From: Lepidurus packardi
Taxonomy: Eukaryota; Arthropoda; Branchiopoda; Notostraca; Triopsidae
DNA: 64,000 bases
Reading direction: 5' to 3'
Assembly: GCA_023053545.1 (NCBI GenBank)
Contig: JAKZAN010000046.1
Location: 1-64,000 of the forward strand
The position numbers and the translations under genes are program-made. The notes under the pieces are model-generated. The model did no database searches, was not told the DNA's origin, and saw nothing but the letters and a program-made list of their open reading frames with translations. The stretch's first letter is position 1; the number at the start of each line of letters is the position of its first letter. Of the stretch, positions 11,000 through 23,879 are shown piece after piece.

Positions 11000-13900
11000 T
11001 AATTAAGGAATTAATTCAGTCCGTAAGGAATTAATTCATTCCGTAAGGAATTAATTCAGTCCTAAAGGATTTAATTCAGTCCGTAAGGTATTAATTCAGT
11101 CCGTAAGGAATTAATTCAGTCCGTAAGGAATTAATTCATTCCGTAATGGATTAATTAAGTCCGTAATGAATTAATTCAGTCCGTAAGGAATTAATAAAAT
11201 CCGTACGGAATTAATTCAGACCGTAAGGAATTAATTCAGTCCGTAAGGAATTAATTCAGTCCGTAAGGAATTAATTCAGTCAGTAAGGAATTAATTCAGT
11301 CAGTAAGGAATTAATTCAGTCCGTAATGAATTAATTCAGTCCGTAATGGATTAATTAAGTCCGTAATGAATTAATTCAGTCCGTATGAAATTAATTCAGT
11401 CCGTAAGGAATTCATTCAGTCCGTAAGGAATTAATTCAGTAAGAAAGGAATTAATTAAGTCCGTAAGGAATTAATTAAGTCCGTAAGGAATTAATTCAGT
11501 CCGTAAGAAATTAATTAAGTCCGTAAGGAATTAATTCAGTCCGTAAGGAATTAATTCAGTCCGTAAGGAATTAATTCAGTCCGTAAGGAATTAATTCAGT
11601 CCGTAAGGAATTAATTCAGTCCGTAAGGAATTAATTCAGTCCGTAAGGAATTAATTCAGTCCGTAAGGAATTAATTCAGTCCGTAAGGAATTAATTCAGT
11701 CCGTAAGGAATTAATTCAGTAAGAAACGAATTCAATCAATCCTAAAGAATTAATTCAGTCCGTAAGGAAATATTTCAGTCCGTAAGGAATTAATTCAGTC
11801 CGTAAGGAATTAATTCAGTCCGTAAGGAATTAATTCAGTCCGTAAGGAATAAGTTCAGTACGTAAGGAATTATTTCAGTCCGTAACGAATTAATTCAGTC
11901 CGTAATGGATTAATTAAGTCCGTAATTAATTAATTCAGTCCGTATGAAATTAATTCAGTCCGTAAGGAATTCATTCAGTCCGTAAGGAATTAATTCAGTA
12001 AGAAAGGAATTAATTAAGTCCGTAAGGAATTAATTAAGTTCGTAAGGAATTAATTCAGTCCGTAAGGAATTAATTCAGTCCGTAAGGAATTAATTCAGTC
12101 CGTAAGGAATTAATTCAGTCCGTAAGGAATTATTTCAGTCCGTAATTAATTCATTCATTCCTTACGGAATTAATTAAGTCCATAAGGAATTAATTTAGTC
12201 TGTAAGGATTTAATTAAGTCCATAATGAATCAATTCAGTCCGTAAGGAATAACTTCAGTACGTAAGGAAATAATTCAGTCCGTAATGGATTAATTAAGTC
12301 CGTAATGAATTAATTCAGTCCGTAAGGAATTAATAAAATCCGTACGGAATTAATTCAGACCGTAAGGAATTAATTCAGTCCGTAAGGAATTAATTCAGTC
12401 CGTAATCAATTAATTCAGTCAGTAAGGAATTAATTCAGTCAGTAAGGAATTAATTCAGTCAGTAAGGAATTATTTCAGTCCGTAAGGAATTAATTCAGTA
12501 AGAAACGAATTCAATCAATCCTAAAGAATTAATTCAGTCCGTAAGGAAATATTTCAGTCCGTAAGGAATTAATTCAGTCCGTAAGGAATTAATTCAGTCC
12601 GGAGGGAATTAATTCAGTCCGTAAGGAATAAGTTCAGTACGTAAGGAATTAATTCAGTCCGTAATGAATTAATTCAGTCCGTAATGGATTAATTAAGTTC
12701 GTAATGAATTAATTCAGTCCGTATGAAATTAATTCAGTCCGTAAGGAATTCATTCAGTCCGTAAGGAATTCATTCAGACCGTAAGGAATTAATTCAGTCC
12801 GTAAGGAATTAATTCAGTCCGTAAGGCATTAATTCAGTCAGTAAGGAATTAATTCAGTCAGTAAGGAATTAATTCAGTCCGTAAGGAATTAATTCAGTCC
12901 GTAAGGAATTAATTCAGTCAGTAAGGAATTAATTCAGTCCGTAAGGAATTAATTCAGTCCGTAAGGAATTAATTCAGTCCGTAAGGAATTATTTCAGTCC
13001 GTAATTAATTCATTCATTCCTTACGGAATTAATTAAGTCCATAAGGAATTAATTTAGTCTGTAAGGATTTAATTAAGTCCATAATGAATCAATTCAGTCC
13101 GTAAGGAATAACTTCAGTACGTAAGGAAATAATTCAGTCCGTAATGGATTAATTAAGTCCGTAATGAATTAATTCAGTCCGTAAGGAATTAATAAAATCC
13201 GTACGGAATTAATTCAGACCGTAAGGAATTAATTCAGTCCGTAAGGAATTAATTCAGTCCGTAATCAATTAATTCAGTCAGTAAGGAATTAATTCAGTCA
13301 GTAAGGAATTAATTCAGTCAGTAAGGAATTATTTCAGTCCGTAAGGAATTAATTCAGTAAGAAACGAATTCAATCAATCCTAAAGAATTAATTCAGTCCG
13401 TAAGGAAATATTTCAGTCCGTAAGGAATTAATTCAGTCCGTAAGGAATTAATTCAGTCCGGAGGGAATTAATTCAGTCCGTAAGGAATAAGTTCAGTACG
13501 TAAGGAATTAATTCAGTCCGTAATGAATTAATTCAGTCCGTAATGGATTAATTAAGTTCGTAATGAATTAATTCAGTCCGTATGAAATTAATTCAGTCCG
13601 TAAGGAATTCATTCAGTCCGTAAGGAATTCATTCAGACCGTAAGGAATTAATTCAGTCCGTAAGGAATTAATTCAGTCCGTAAGGAATTAATTCAGTCAG
13701 TAAGGAATTAATTCAGTCAGTAAGGAATTAATTCAGTCCGTAAGGAATTAATTCAGTCCGTAAGGAATTAATTCAGTCAGTAAGGAATTAATTCAGTCCG
13801 TAAGGAATTAATTCAGTCCGTAAGGAATTAATTCAGTCCGTAAGGAATTAATTCAGTCCATAAGGTATTAATTCAGTCCGTAAGGAATTAATTCAGTCCG

Positions 13901-14068
13901 TAAGGAATCAATTCAGTCCGTAAGGAATTAATTCAGTCCGTAAGGAATAAGTTCAGTACGTAAGGAATTAATTCAGTCCGTATGAAATTAATTCAGTCCG
14001 TAAGGAATAAGTTCAGTACGTAAGGAATTAATTCAGTCCGTATGAAATTAATTCAGTCCGTAAGGAAT
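11000..14068 (+). repeat. Family I HOR unit 6 (3,069 bp) with 859-bp internal duplication
   Basis: The truncation is at 11000-11011. Composites lie at 11727, 12506 and 13365, and inverted 11-mers at 12157-12167 and 13016-13026. The latter composites and islands are each exactly 859 bp apart (43 monomers minus 1 for a single 19-bp monomer). Both copies share CCATAATGAATC and GTAATCAATT. A 60-bp block with the GTATGAAAT variant is duplicated at about 13981 and 14041, just before the unit ends. Confidence 0.85.
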
Positions 14069-15437
14069 TAATTAAGGAATTAATTCAGTCCGTAAGGAAT
14101 TAATTCAGTCCGTAAGGAATTAATTCAGTCCTAAAGGATTTAATTCAGTCCGTAAGGTATTAATTCAGTCCGTAAGGAATTAATTCAGTCCGTAAGGAAT
14201 TAATTCATTCCGTAATGGAATAATTAAGTCCGTAATGAATTAATTCAGTCCGTAAGGAATTAATAAAATCCGTACGGAATTAATTCAGACCGTAAGGAAT
14301 TAATTCAGTCCGTAAGGAATTAATTCAGTCCGTAAGGAATTAATTCAGTCACAAGCAATTAATTCAGTCAGTAAGGAATTAATTCAGTCCGTAATGAATT
14401 AATTCAGTCCGTAATGGATTAATTAAGTCCGTAATGAATTAATTCAGTCCGTATGAAATTAATTCAGTCCGTAAGGAATTCATTCAGTCCGTAAGGAATT
14501 AATTCAGTAAGAAAGGAATTAATTAAGTCCGTAAGGAATTAATTAAGTCCGTAAGGAATTAATTCAGTCCGTAAGAAATTAATTAAGTCCGTAAGGAATT
14601 AATTCAGTCCGTAAGGAATTAATTCAGTCCGTAAGGAATTAATTCAGTCCGTAAGGAATTAATTCAGTCCGTAAGGAATTAATTCAGTCCGTAAGGAATT
14701 AATTCAGTCCGTAAGGAATTAATTCAGTCCGTAAGGAATTAATTCAGTCCGTAAGGAATTAATTCAGTCCGTAAGGAATTAATTCAGTCCGTAAGGAATT
14801 AATTCAGTAAGAAACGAATTCAATCAATCCTAAAGAATTAATTCAGTCCGTAAGGAAATATTTCAGTCCGTAAGGAATTAATTCAGTCCGTAAGGAATTA
14901 ATTCAGTCCGTAAGGAATTAATTCAGTCCGTAAGGAATTAATTCAGTCCGTAAGGAATTAATTCAGTAAGAAACGAATTCAATCAATCCTAAAGAATTAA
15001 TTCAGTCCGTAAGGAAATATTTCAGTCCGTAAGGAATTAATTCAGTCCGTAAGGAATTAATTCAGTCCGTAAGGAATTAATTCAGTCCGTAAGGAATAAG
15101 TTCAGTACGTAAGGAATTATTTCAGTCCGTAATGAATTAATTCAGTCCGTAATGGATTAATTAAGTCCGTAATGAATTAATTCAGTCCGTATGAAATTAA
15201 TTCAGTCCGTAAGGAATTCATATAGTCCGTAAGTAATTAATTCAGTAAGAAAGGAATTAATTAAGTCCGTAAGGAATTAATTAAGTCCGTAAGGAATTAA
15301 TTCAGTCTGTAAGGAATTAATTAAGTTCGTAAGGAATTAATTCAGTCCGTAAGGAATTAATTCAGTCCGTAAGGAATTAATTCAGTCCGTAAGGAATTAA
15401 TTCAGTCCGTATGAAATTAATTCAGTCCGTAAGGAAT
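14069..15437 (+). repeat. Family I HOR unit 7 (1,369 bp)
   Basis: The truncation is at 14069-14080 and the header at 14130. A 19-bp variant with CAGTCACAAGCAAT lies at 14346. Composites lie at 14815 and 14974 (159 bp apart). Ten consecutive perfect monomers lie at 14600-14799. The part from 14346 to the end recurs at +2,308 bp in unit 8. Confidence 0.82.
14600..14799 (+). repeat. Run of ten perfect monomers
   Basis: Ten consecutive copies have no difference from the consensus, bounded by a TAATTAAGTCC variant on the left and the EcoRI-type composite on the right. Equivalent runs lie at 16.9-17.1 kb (duplicate at +2,308) and 17758-17957. Such local homogeneity among otherwise variant monomers indicates recent amplification of one monomer. 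Confidence 0.85.
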
Positions 15438-17745
15438 TAATTAAGGAATTAATTCAGTCCGTAAGGAATTAATTCAGTCCGTAAGGAATTAATTCAGTCC
15501 TAAAGGATTTAATTCAGTCCGTAAGGTATTAATTCAGTCCGTAAGGAATTAATTCAGTCCGTAAGGAATTAATTCAGTCCGTAATGGATTAATTAAGTCC
15601 GTAATGAATTAATTCAGTCCGTAAGGAATTAATAAAATCCGTACGGAATTAATTCAGACCGTAAGGAATTAATTCAGTCCGTAAGGAATTAATTCAGTCC
15701 GTAAGGAATTAATTCAGTCAGTAAGGAATTAATTCAGTCAGTAAGGAATTAATTCAGTCCGTAATGAATAAATTCAGTCCGTAATGGATTAATTAAGTCC
15801 GTAATGAATTAATTCAGTCCGTATGAAATTAATTCAGTCCGTAAGGAATTCATTCAGTCCGTAAGGAATTAATTCAGTAAGAAAGGAATTAATTAAGTCC
15901 GTAAGGAATTAATTAAGTCCGTAAGGAATTAATTCAGTCCGTAAGGAATTAATTAAGTCCGTAAGGAATTAATTCAGTCCGTAAGGAATTAATTCAGTCC
16001 GTAAGGAATTAATTCAGTCCGTAAGGAATTAATTCAGTCCGTAAGGAATTAATTCAGTCCGTAAGGAATTAATTCAGTCCGTAAGGAATTAATTCAGTCC
16101 GTAAGGAATTAATTCAGTCCGTAAGGAATTAATTCAGTCCGTAATGAATTAATTCAGTCCGTAAGGAATTAATAAAATCCGTACGGAATTAATTCAGACC
16201 GTAAGGAATTAATTCAGTCCGTAAGGAATTAATTCAGTCCGTAATCAATTAATTCAGTCAGTAAGGAATTAATTCAGTCAGTAAGGAATTAATTCAGTCA
16301 GTAAGGAATTATTTCAGTCCGTAAGGAATTAATTCAGTAAGAAACGAATTCAATCAATCCTAAAGAATTAATTCAGTCCGTAAGGAAATATTTCAGTCCG
16401 TAAGGAATTAATTCAGTCCGTAAGGAATTAATTCAGTCCGGAGGGAATTAATTCAGTCCGTAAGGAATAAGTTCAGTACGTAAGGAATTAATTCAGTCCG
16501 TAATGAATTAATTCAGTCCGTAATGGATTAATTATGTCCGTAATGAATTACTTCAGTCCGTATGAAATTAATTCAGTCCATAAGGTATTAATTCAGTCCG
16601 TAAGGAATTAATTCAGTCCGTAAGGAATCAATTCAGTCCGTAAGGAATTAATTCAGTCACAAGCAATTAATTCAGTCAGTAAGGAATTAATTCAGTCCGT
16701 AATGAATTAATTCAGTCCGTAATGGATTAATTAAGTCCGTAATGAATTAATTCAGTCCGTATGAAATTAATTCAGTCCGTAAGGAATTCATTCAGTCCGT
16801 AAGGAATTAATTCAGTAAGAAAGGAATTAACTAAGTCCGTAAGGAATTAATTAAGTCCGTAAGGAATTAATTCAGTCCGTAAGAAATTAATTAAGTCCGT
16901 AAGGAATTAATTCAGTCCGTAAGGAATTAATTCAGTCCGTAAGGAATTAATTCAGTCCGTAAGGAATTAATTCAGTCCGTAAGGAATTAATTCAGTCCGT
17001 AAGGAATTAATTCAGTCCGTAAGGAATTAATTCAGTCCGTAAGGAATTAATTCAGTCCGTAAGGAATTAATTCAGTCCGTAAGGAATTAATTCAGTCCGT
17101 AAGGAATTAATTCAGTAAGAAACGAATTCAATCAATCCTAAAGAATTAATTCAGTCCGTAAGGAAATATTTCAGTCCGTAAGGAATTAATTCAGTCCGTA
17201 AGGAATTAATTCAGTCCGTAAGGAATTAATTCAGTCCGTAAGGAATTAATTCAGTCCGTAAGGAATTAATTCAGTAAGAAACGAATTCAATCAATCCTAA
17301 AGAATTAATTCAGTCCGTAAGGAAATATTTCAGTCCGTAAGGAATTAATTCAGTCCGTAAGGAATTAATTCAGTCCGTAAGGAATTAATTCAGTCCGTAA
17401 GGAATAAGTTCAGTACGTAAGGAATTATTTCAGTCCGTAATGAATTAATTCAGTCCGTAATGGATTAATTAAGTCCGTAATGAATTAATTCAGTCCGTAT
17501 GAAATTAATTCAGTCCGTAAGGAATTCATTCAGTCCGTAAGTAATTAATTCAGTAAGAAAGGAATTAATTAAGTCCGTAAGGAATTAATTAAGTCCGTAA
17601 GGAATTAATTCAGTCTGTAAGGAATTAATTAAGTTCGTAAGGAATTAATTCAGTCCGTAAGGAATTAATTCAGTCCGTAAGGAATTAATTCAGTCCGTAA
17701 GGAATTAATTCAGTCCGTATGAAATTAATTCAGTCCGTAAGGAAT
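15438..17745 (+). repeat. Family I HOR unit 8 (2,308 bp)
   Basis: The truncation is at 15438-15449 and the header at 15499. Composites lie at 16345, 17123 and 17282. From 16654 (CACAAGCAAT) to the end it copies 14346-15437 at exactly 2,308 bp. Its first half recurs at 18596 onward at 3,158 bp (2,308 + 850), shown by the private GTAATGAATA variant at 15761 and 18919. The unit is thus built from two pieces that each have another copy nearby. Confidence 0.82.
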
Positions 17746-18595
17746 TAATTAAGGAATTAATTCAGTCCGTAAGGAATTAATTCAGTCCGTAAGGAATTAA
17801 TTCAGTCCGTAAGGAATTAATTCAGTCCGTAAGGAATTAATTCAGTCCGTAAGGAATTAATTCAGTCCGTAAGGAATTAATTCAGTCCGTAAGGAATTAA
17901 TTCAGTCCGTAAGGAATTAATTCAGTCCGTAAGGAATTAATTCAGTCCGTAAGGAATTAATTCAGTAAGAAACGAATTCAATCAATCCTAAAGAATTAAT
18001 TCAGTCCGTAAGGAAATATTTCAGTCCGTAAGGAATTAATTCAGTCCGTAAGGAATTAATTCAGTCCGTAAGGAATTAATTCAGTCCGTAAGGAATTAAT
18101 TCAGTCCGTAAGGAATTAATTCAGTAAGAAACGAATTCAATCAATCCTAAAGAATTAATTCAGTCCGTAAGGAAATATTTCAGTCCGTAAGGAATTAATT
18201 CAGTCCGTAAGGAATTAATTCAGTCCGTAAGGAATTAATTCAGTCCGTAAGGAATAAGTTCAGTACGTAAGGAATTATTTCAGTCCGTAATGAATTAATT
18301 CAGTCCGTAATGGATTAATTAAGTCCGTAATGAATTAATTCAGTCCGTATGAAATTAATTCAGTCCGTAAGGAATTCATTCAGTCCGTAAGTAATTAATT
18401 CAGTAAGACAGGAATTAATTAAGTCCGTAAGGAATTAATTAAGTCCGTAAGGAATTAATTCAGTCTGTAAGGAATTAATTAAGTTCGTAAGGAATTAATT
18501 CAGTCCGTAAGGAATTAATTCAGTCCGTAAGGAATTAATTCAGTCCGTAAGGAATTAATTCAGTCCGTATGAAATTAATTCAGTCCGTAAGGAAT
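17746..18595 (+). repeat. Family I HOR unit 9 (850 bp tandem copy)
   Basis: This is the shortest unit: truncation at 17746-17757, then ten perfect monomers (17758-17957) directly, with no header. Composites lie at 17973 and 18132, matching 17123 and 17282 at exactly 850 bp; the CAGTCTGTAAG variant is at 17611 and 18461. The length equals 43 monomers minus 10 (two 19-bp monomers and one 12-bp monomer). It looks like a very recent in-register tandem duplication of the end of unit 8. Confidence 0.85.
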
Positions 18596-20005
18596 TAATT
18601 AAGGAATTAATTCAGTCCGTAAGGAATTAATTCAGTCCGTAAGGAATTAATTCAGTCCTAAAGGATTTAATTCAGTCCGTAAGGTATTAATTCAGTCCGT
18701 AAGGAATTAATTCAGTCCGTAAGGAATTAATTCAGTCCGTAATGGATTAATTAAGTCCGTAATGAATTAATTCAGTCCGTAAGGAATTAATAAAATCCGT
18801 ACGGAATTAATTCAGACCGTAAGGAATTAATTCAGTCCGTAAGGAATTAATTCAGTCCGTAAGGAATTAATTCAGTCAGTAAGGAATTAATTCAGTCAGT
18901 AAGGAATTAATTCAGTCCGTAATGAATAAATTCAGTCCGTAATGGATTAATTAAGTCCGTAATGAATTAATTCAGTCCGTATGAAATGAATTCAGTCCGT
19001 AAGGAATTCATTCAGTCCGTAAGGAATTAATTCAGTAAGAAAGGAATTAATTAAGTCCGTAAGGAATTAATTAAGTCCGTAAGGAATTAATTCAGTCCGT
19101 AAGGAATTAATTAAGTCCGTAAGGAATTAATTCAGTCCGTAAGGAATTAATTCAGTCCGTAAGGAATTAATTCAGTCCGTAAGGAATTAATTCAGTCCGT
19201 AAGGAATTAATTCAGTCCGTAAGGAATTAATTCAGTCCGTAAGGAATTAATTCAGTCCGTAAGGAATTAATTCAGTCCGTAAGGAATTAATTCAGTCCGT
19301 AAGGAATTAATTCAGTCCGTAAGGAATTAATAAAATCCGTACGGAATTAATTCAGACCGTAAGGAATTAATTCAGTCCGTAAGGAATTAATTCAGTCCGT
19401 AATCAATTAATTCAGTCAGTAAGGAATTAATTCAGTCAGTAAGGAATTAATTCAGTCAGTAAGGAATTATTTCAGTCCGTAAGGAATTAATTCAGTAAGA
19501 AACGAATTCAATCAATCCTAAAGAATTAATTCAGTCCGTAAGGAAATATTTCAGTCCGTAAGGAATTAATTCAGTAAGAAACGAATTCAATCAATCCTAA
19601 AGAATTAATTCAGTCCGTAAGGAAATATTTCAGTCCGTAAGGAATTAATTCAGTCCGTAAGGAATTAATTCAGTCCGGAGGGAATTAATTCAGTCCGTAA
19701 GGAATAAGTTCAGTACGTAAGGAATTAATTCAGTCCGTAATGAATTAATTCAGTCCGTAATGGATTAATTATGTCCGTAATGAATTACTTCAGTCCGTAT
19801 GAAATTAATTCAGTCCGTAAGGAATTCATTCAGTCCGTAAGGAATTCATTCAGACCGTAAGGAATTAATTCAGTCCGTAAGGAATTAATTCAGTCAGTAA
19901 GGAATTAATTCAGTCAGTAAGGAATTAATTCAGTCCGTAAGGTATTAATTCAGTCCATAAGGTATTAATTCAGTCCGTATGAAATTAATTCAGTCCGTAA
20001 GGAAT
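18596..20005 (+). repeat. Family I HOR unit 10 (1,410 bp)
   Basis: The truncation is at 18596-18607 and the header at 18657. It repeats unit 8 from its start. Composites at 19503 and 19582 are 79 bp apart: a four-monomer block containing the composite was duplicated, which gives the 3,237-bp rather than 3,158-bp offset of the downstream ATTATGTCCG variant (16531 and 19768). No inverted island is present. Confidence 0.82.
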
Positions 20006-21556
20006 TAATTAAGGAATTAATTCAGTCCGTAAGGAATTAATTCAGTCCGTAAGGAATTAATTCAGTCCTAAAGGATTTAATTCAGTCCGTAAGGTATTAA
20101 TTCAGTCCGTAAGGAATTAATTCAGTCCGTAAGGAATTAATTCAGTCCGTAATGGATTAATTAAGTCCGTAATGAATTAATTCAGTCCGTAAGGAATTAA
20201 TTCAGTCCGTAGGGAATTAATTCAGTCCGTAAGGAATAAGTTCAGTACGTAAGGAATTAATTCAGTCCGTAATGAATTAATTCAGTCCGTAAGGAATTAT
20301 TTCAGTCCGTAATTAATTAATTCATTCCTTACGGAATTAATTAAGTCCATAAGGAATTAATTTAGTCTGTAAGGATTTAATTAAGTCCGTAATGAATCAA
20401 TTCAGTCCGTAAGGAATAACTTCAGTACGTAAGGAAATAATTCAGTCCGTAATGGATTAATTAAGTCCGTAATGAATTAATTCAGTCCGTAAGGAATTAA
20501 TAAAATCCGTACGGAATTAATTCAGACCGTAAGGAATTAATTCAGTCCGTAAGGAATTAATTCAGTCCGTAAGGAATTAATTCAGTCAGTAAGGAATTAA
20601 TTCAGTCAGTAAGGAATTAATTCAGTCAGTAAGGAATTAATTCAGTCCGTAAGGAATTAATTCAGTCAGTAAGGAATTATTTCAGTCCGTAAGGAATTAA
20701 TTCAGTAAGAAACGAATTCAATCAATCCTAAAGAATTAATTCAGTCCGTAAGGAAATATTTCAGTCCGTAAGGAATTAATTCAGTCCGTAAGGAATTAAT
20801 TCAGTCCGGAGGGAATTAATTCAGTCCGTAAGGAATAAGTTCAGTACGTAAGGAATTAATTCAGTCCGTAATAAATTAATTCAGTCCGTAATGGATTAAC
20901 TAAGTCCGTAATGAATTAATTCAGTCCGTATGAAATTAATTCAGTCCGTAAAGAATTCATTCAGTCCGTAAGGAATTAATTCAGACCGTAAGGAATTAAT
21001 TCAGTCCGTAAGGAATTAATTCAGTCCGTAAGTAATTAATTCAGTCAGTAAGGAATTAATTCAGTCAGTAAGGAATTATTTCAGTCCGTAAGGAATTAAT
21101 TCAGTCCGTAAGGAATTAATTCAGTCAGTAAGGAATTAATTCAGTCCGTAAGGAATTAATTCAGTCCGTAAGGAATTAATTCAGTCCGTAAGGAATTAAT
21201 TCAGTCCGTAAGGAATAAGTTCAGTACGTAAGGAATTATTTCAGTCCGTAATGAATTAATTCAGTCCGTAATGGATTAATTAAGTCCGTAATGAATTAAT
21301 TCAGTCCGTATGAAATTAATTCAGTCCGTAAGGAATTCATTCAGTCCGTAAGTAATTAATTCAGTAAGAAAGGAATTAATTAAGTCCGTAAGGAATTAAT
21401 TAAGTCCGTAAGGAATTAATTCAGTCTGTAAGGAATTAATTAAGTTCGTAAGGAATTAATTCAGTCCGTAAGGAATTAATTCAGTCCGTAAGGAATTAAT
21501 TCAGTCCGTAAGGAATTAATTCAGTCCGTATGAAATTAATTCAGTCCGTAAGGAAT
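20006..21556 (+). repeat. Family I HOR unit 11 (1,551 bp)
   Basis: The truncation is at 20006-20017 and the header at 20067. The header switches abruptly, at about 20190, into the GTAGGGAATT block normally found after a composite, so this is a recombinant unit. The inverted 11-mer at 20324-20334 sits in a variant context (AATTAATTAATTCATTCC). One composite lies at 20713. The end from about 21230 repeats the 17.4 and 18.3 kb segments. Confidence 0.8.
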
Positions 21557-22947
21557 TAATTAAGGAATTAATTCAGTCCGTAAGGAATTAATTCAGTCCG
21601 TAAGGAATTAATTCAGTCCTAAAGGATTTAATTCAGTCCGTAAGGTATTAATTCAGTCCGTAAGGAATTAATTCAGTCCGTAAGGAATTAATTCAGTCCG
21701 TAATGGATTAATTAAGTCCGTAATGAATTAATTCAGTCCGTAAGGAATTAATAAAATCCGTACGGAATTAATTCAGACCGTAAGGAATTAATTCAGTCCG
21801 TAAGGAATTCATTCAGTCCGTAAGGAATTAATTCAGTAAGAAAGGAATTAATTAAGTCCGTAAGGAATTAATTAAGTCCGTAAGGAATTAATTCAGTCCG
21901 TAAGGAATTAATTAAGTCCGTAAGGAATTAATTCAGTCCGTAAGGAATTAATTCAGTCCGTAAGGAATTAATTCAGTCCGTAAGGAATTAATTCAGTCCG
22001 TAAGGAATTAATTCAGTCCGTAAGGAATTAATTCAGTCCGTAAGGAATTAATTCAGTCCGTAAGGAATTAATTCAGTCCGTAAGGAATTAATTCAGTCCG
22101 TAAGGAATTAATTCAGTCCGTAAGGAATTAATAAAATCCGTACGGAATTAATTCAGACCGTAAGGAATTAATTCAGTCCGTAAGGAATTAATTCAGTCCG
22201 TAATCAATTAATTCAGTCAGTAAGGAATTAATTCAGTCAGTAAGGAATTAATTCAGTCAGTAAGGAATTATTTCAGTCCGTAAGGAATTAATTCAGTAAG
22301 AAACGAATTCAATCAATCCTAAAGAATTAATTCAGTCCGTAAGGAAATATTTCAGTCCGTAAGGAATTAATTCAGTCCGTAAGGAATTAATTCAGTCCGG
22401 AGGGAATTAATTCAGTCCGTAAGGAATAAGTTCAGTACGTGAGGAATTAATTCAGTCCGTAATGAATTAATTCAGTCCGTAATGGATTAATTATGTCCGT
22501 AATGAATTACTTCAGTCCGTATGAAATTAATTCAGTCCGTAAGGAATTCATTCAGTCCGTAAGGAATTCATTCAGACCGTAAGGAATTAATTCAGTCCGT
22601 AAGGAATTAATTCAGTCAGTAAGGAATTAATTCAGTCAGTAAGGAATTAATTCAGTCCGTAAGGAATTAATTCAGTCAGTAAGGAATTAATTCAGTCCGT
22701 AAGGAATTAATTCAGTCCGTAAGGAATTAATTCAGCCCGTAAGGAATTAATTCAGTCCGTAAGGTATTAATTCAGTCCATAAGGTATTAATTCAGTCCGT
22801 AAGGAATTAATTCAGTCCGTAAGGAATCAATTCAGTCCGTAAGGAATTAATTCAGTCCGTAAGGAATTAATTCAGTCCGTAAGGTATTAATTCAGTCCAT
22901 AAGGTATTAATTCAGTCCGTATGAAATTAATTCAGTCCGTAAGGAAT
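21557..22947 (+). repeat. Family I HOR unit 12 (1,391 bp)
   Basis: The truncation is at 21557-21568 and the header at 21618. One composite lies at 22304. It shares the ATTATGTCCG variant (22490) with units 8 and 10. A CAGCCCGTAAGG variant at 22733 marks the left part of the 932-bp duplication that continues into the next units. Confidence 0.8.
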
Positions 22948-23879
22948 TAATTAAGGAATTAATTCAGTCCGTAAGGAATTAATTCAGTCCGTAAGGAATT
23001 AATTCAGTCCTAAAGGATTTAATTCAGTCCGTAAGGTATTAATTCAGTCCGTAAGGAATTAATTCAGTCCGTAATGAATTAATTCAGTCCATAAGGAATT
23101 AATTCAGTCCGTAGGGAATTAATTCAGTCCGTAAGGAATAAGTTCAGTACGTAAGGAATTAATTCAGTCCGTAATGAATTAATTCAGTCCGTAAGGAATT
23201 ATTTCAGTCCGTAATTAATTCATTCATTCCTTACGGAATTAATTAAGTCCATAAGGAATTAATTTAGTCTGTAAGGATTTAATTAAGTCCGTAATGAATC
23301 AATTCAGTCCGTAAGGAATAACTTCAGTACGTAAGGAAATAATTCAGTCCGTAATGGATTAATTAAGTCCGTAATGAATTAATTCAGTCCGTAAGGAATT
23401 AATAAAATCCGTACGGAATTAATTCAGACCGTAAGGAATTAATTCAGTCCGTAAGGAATTAATTCAGTCCGTAAGGAATTAATTCAGTCAGTAAGGAATT
23501 AATTCAGTCAGTAAGGAATTAATTCAGTCAGTAAGGAATTAATTCAGTCCGTAAGGAATTAATTCAGTCAGTAAGGAATTAATTCAGTCCGTAAGGAATT
23601 AATTCAGTCAGTAAGGAATTAATTCAGTCCGTAAGGAATTAATTCAGTCCGTAAGGAATTAATTCAGCCCGTAAGGAATTAATTCAGTCCGTAAGGTATT
23701 AATTCAGTCCATAAGGTATTAATTCAGTCCGTAAGGAATTAATTCAGTCCGTAAGGAATCAATTCAGTCCGTAAGGAATTAATTCAGTCCGTAAGGAATT
23801 AATTCAGTCCGTAAGGTATTAATTCAGTCCATAAGGTATTAATTCAGTCCGTATGAAATTAATTCAGTCCGTAAGGAAT
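22948..23879 (+). repeat. Family I HOR unit 13 (932 bp), copy 1 of tandem pair
   Basis: The truncation is at 22948-22959, the header at 23009 and the inverted 11-mer at 23226-23236. There is no EcoRI-type composite. CAGCCCGTAAGG at 23665 repeats 22733 at 932 bp. The length equals 47 monomers minus 8, the cost of the single 12-bp truncated monomer. Confidence 0.83.
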
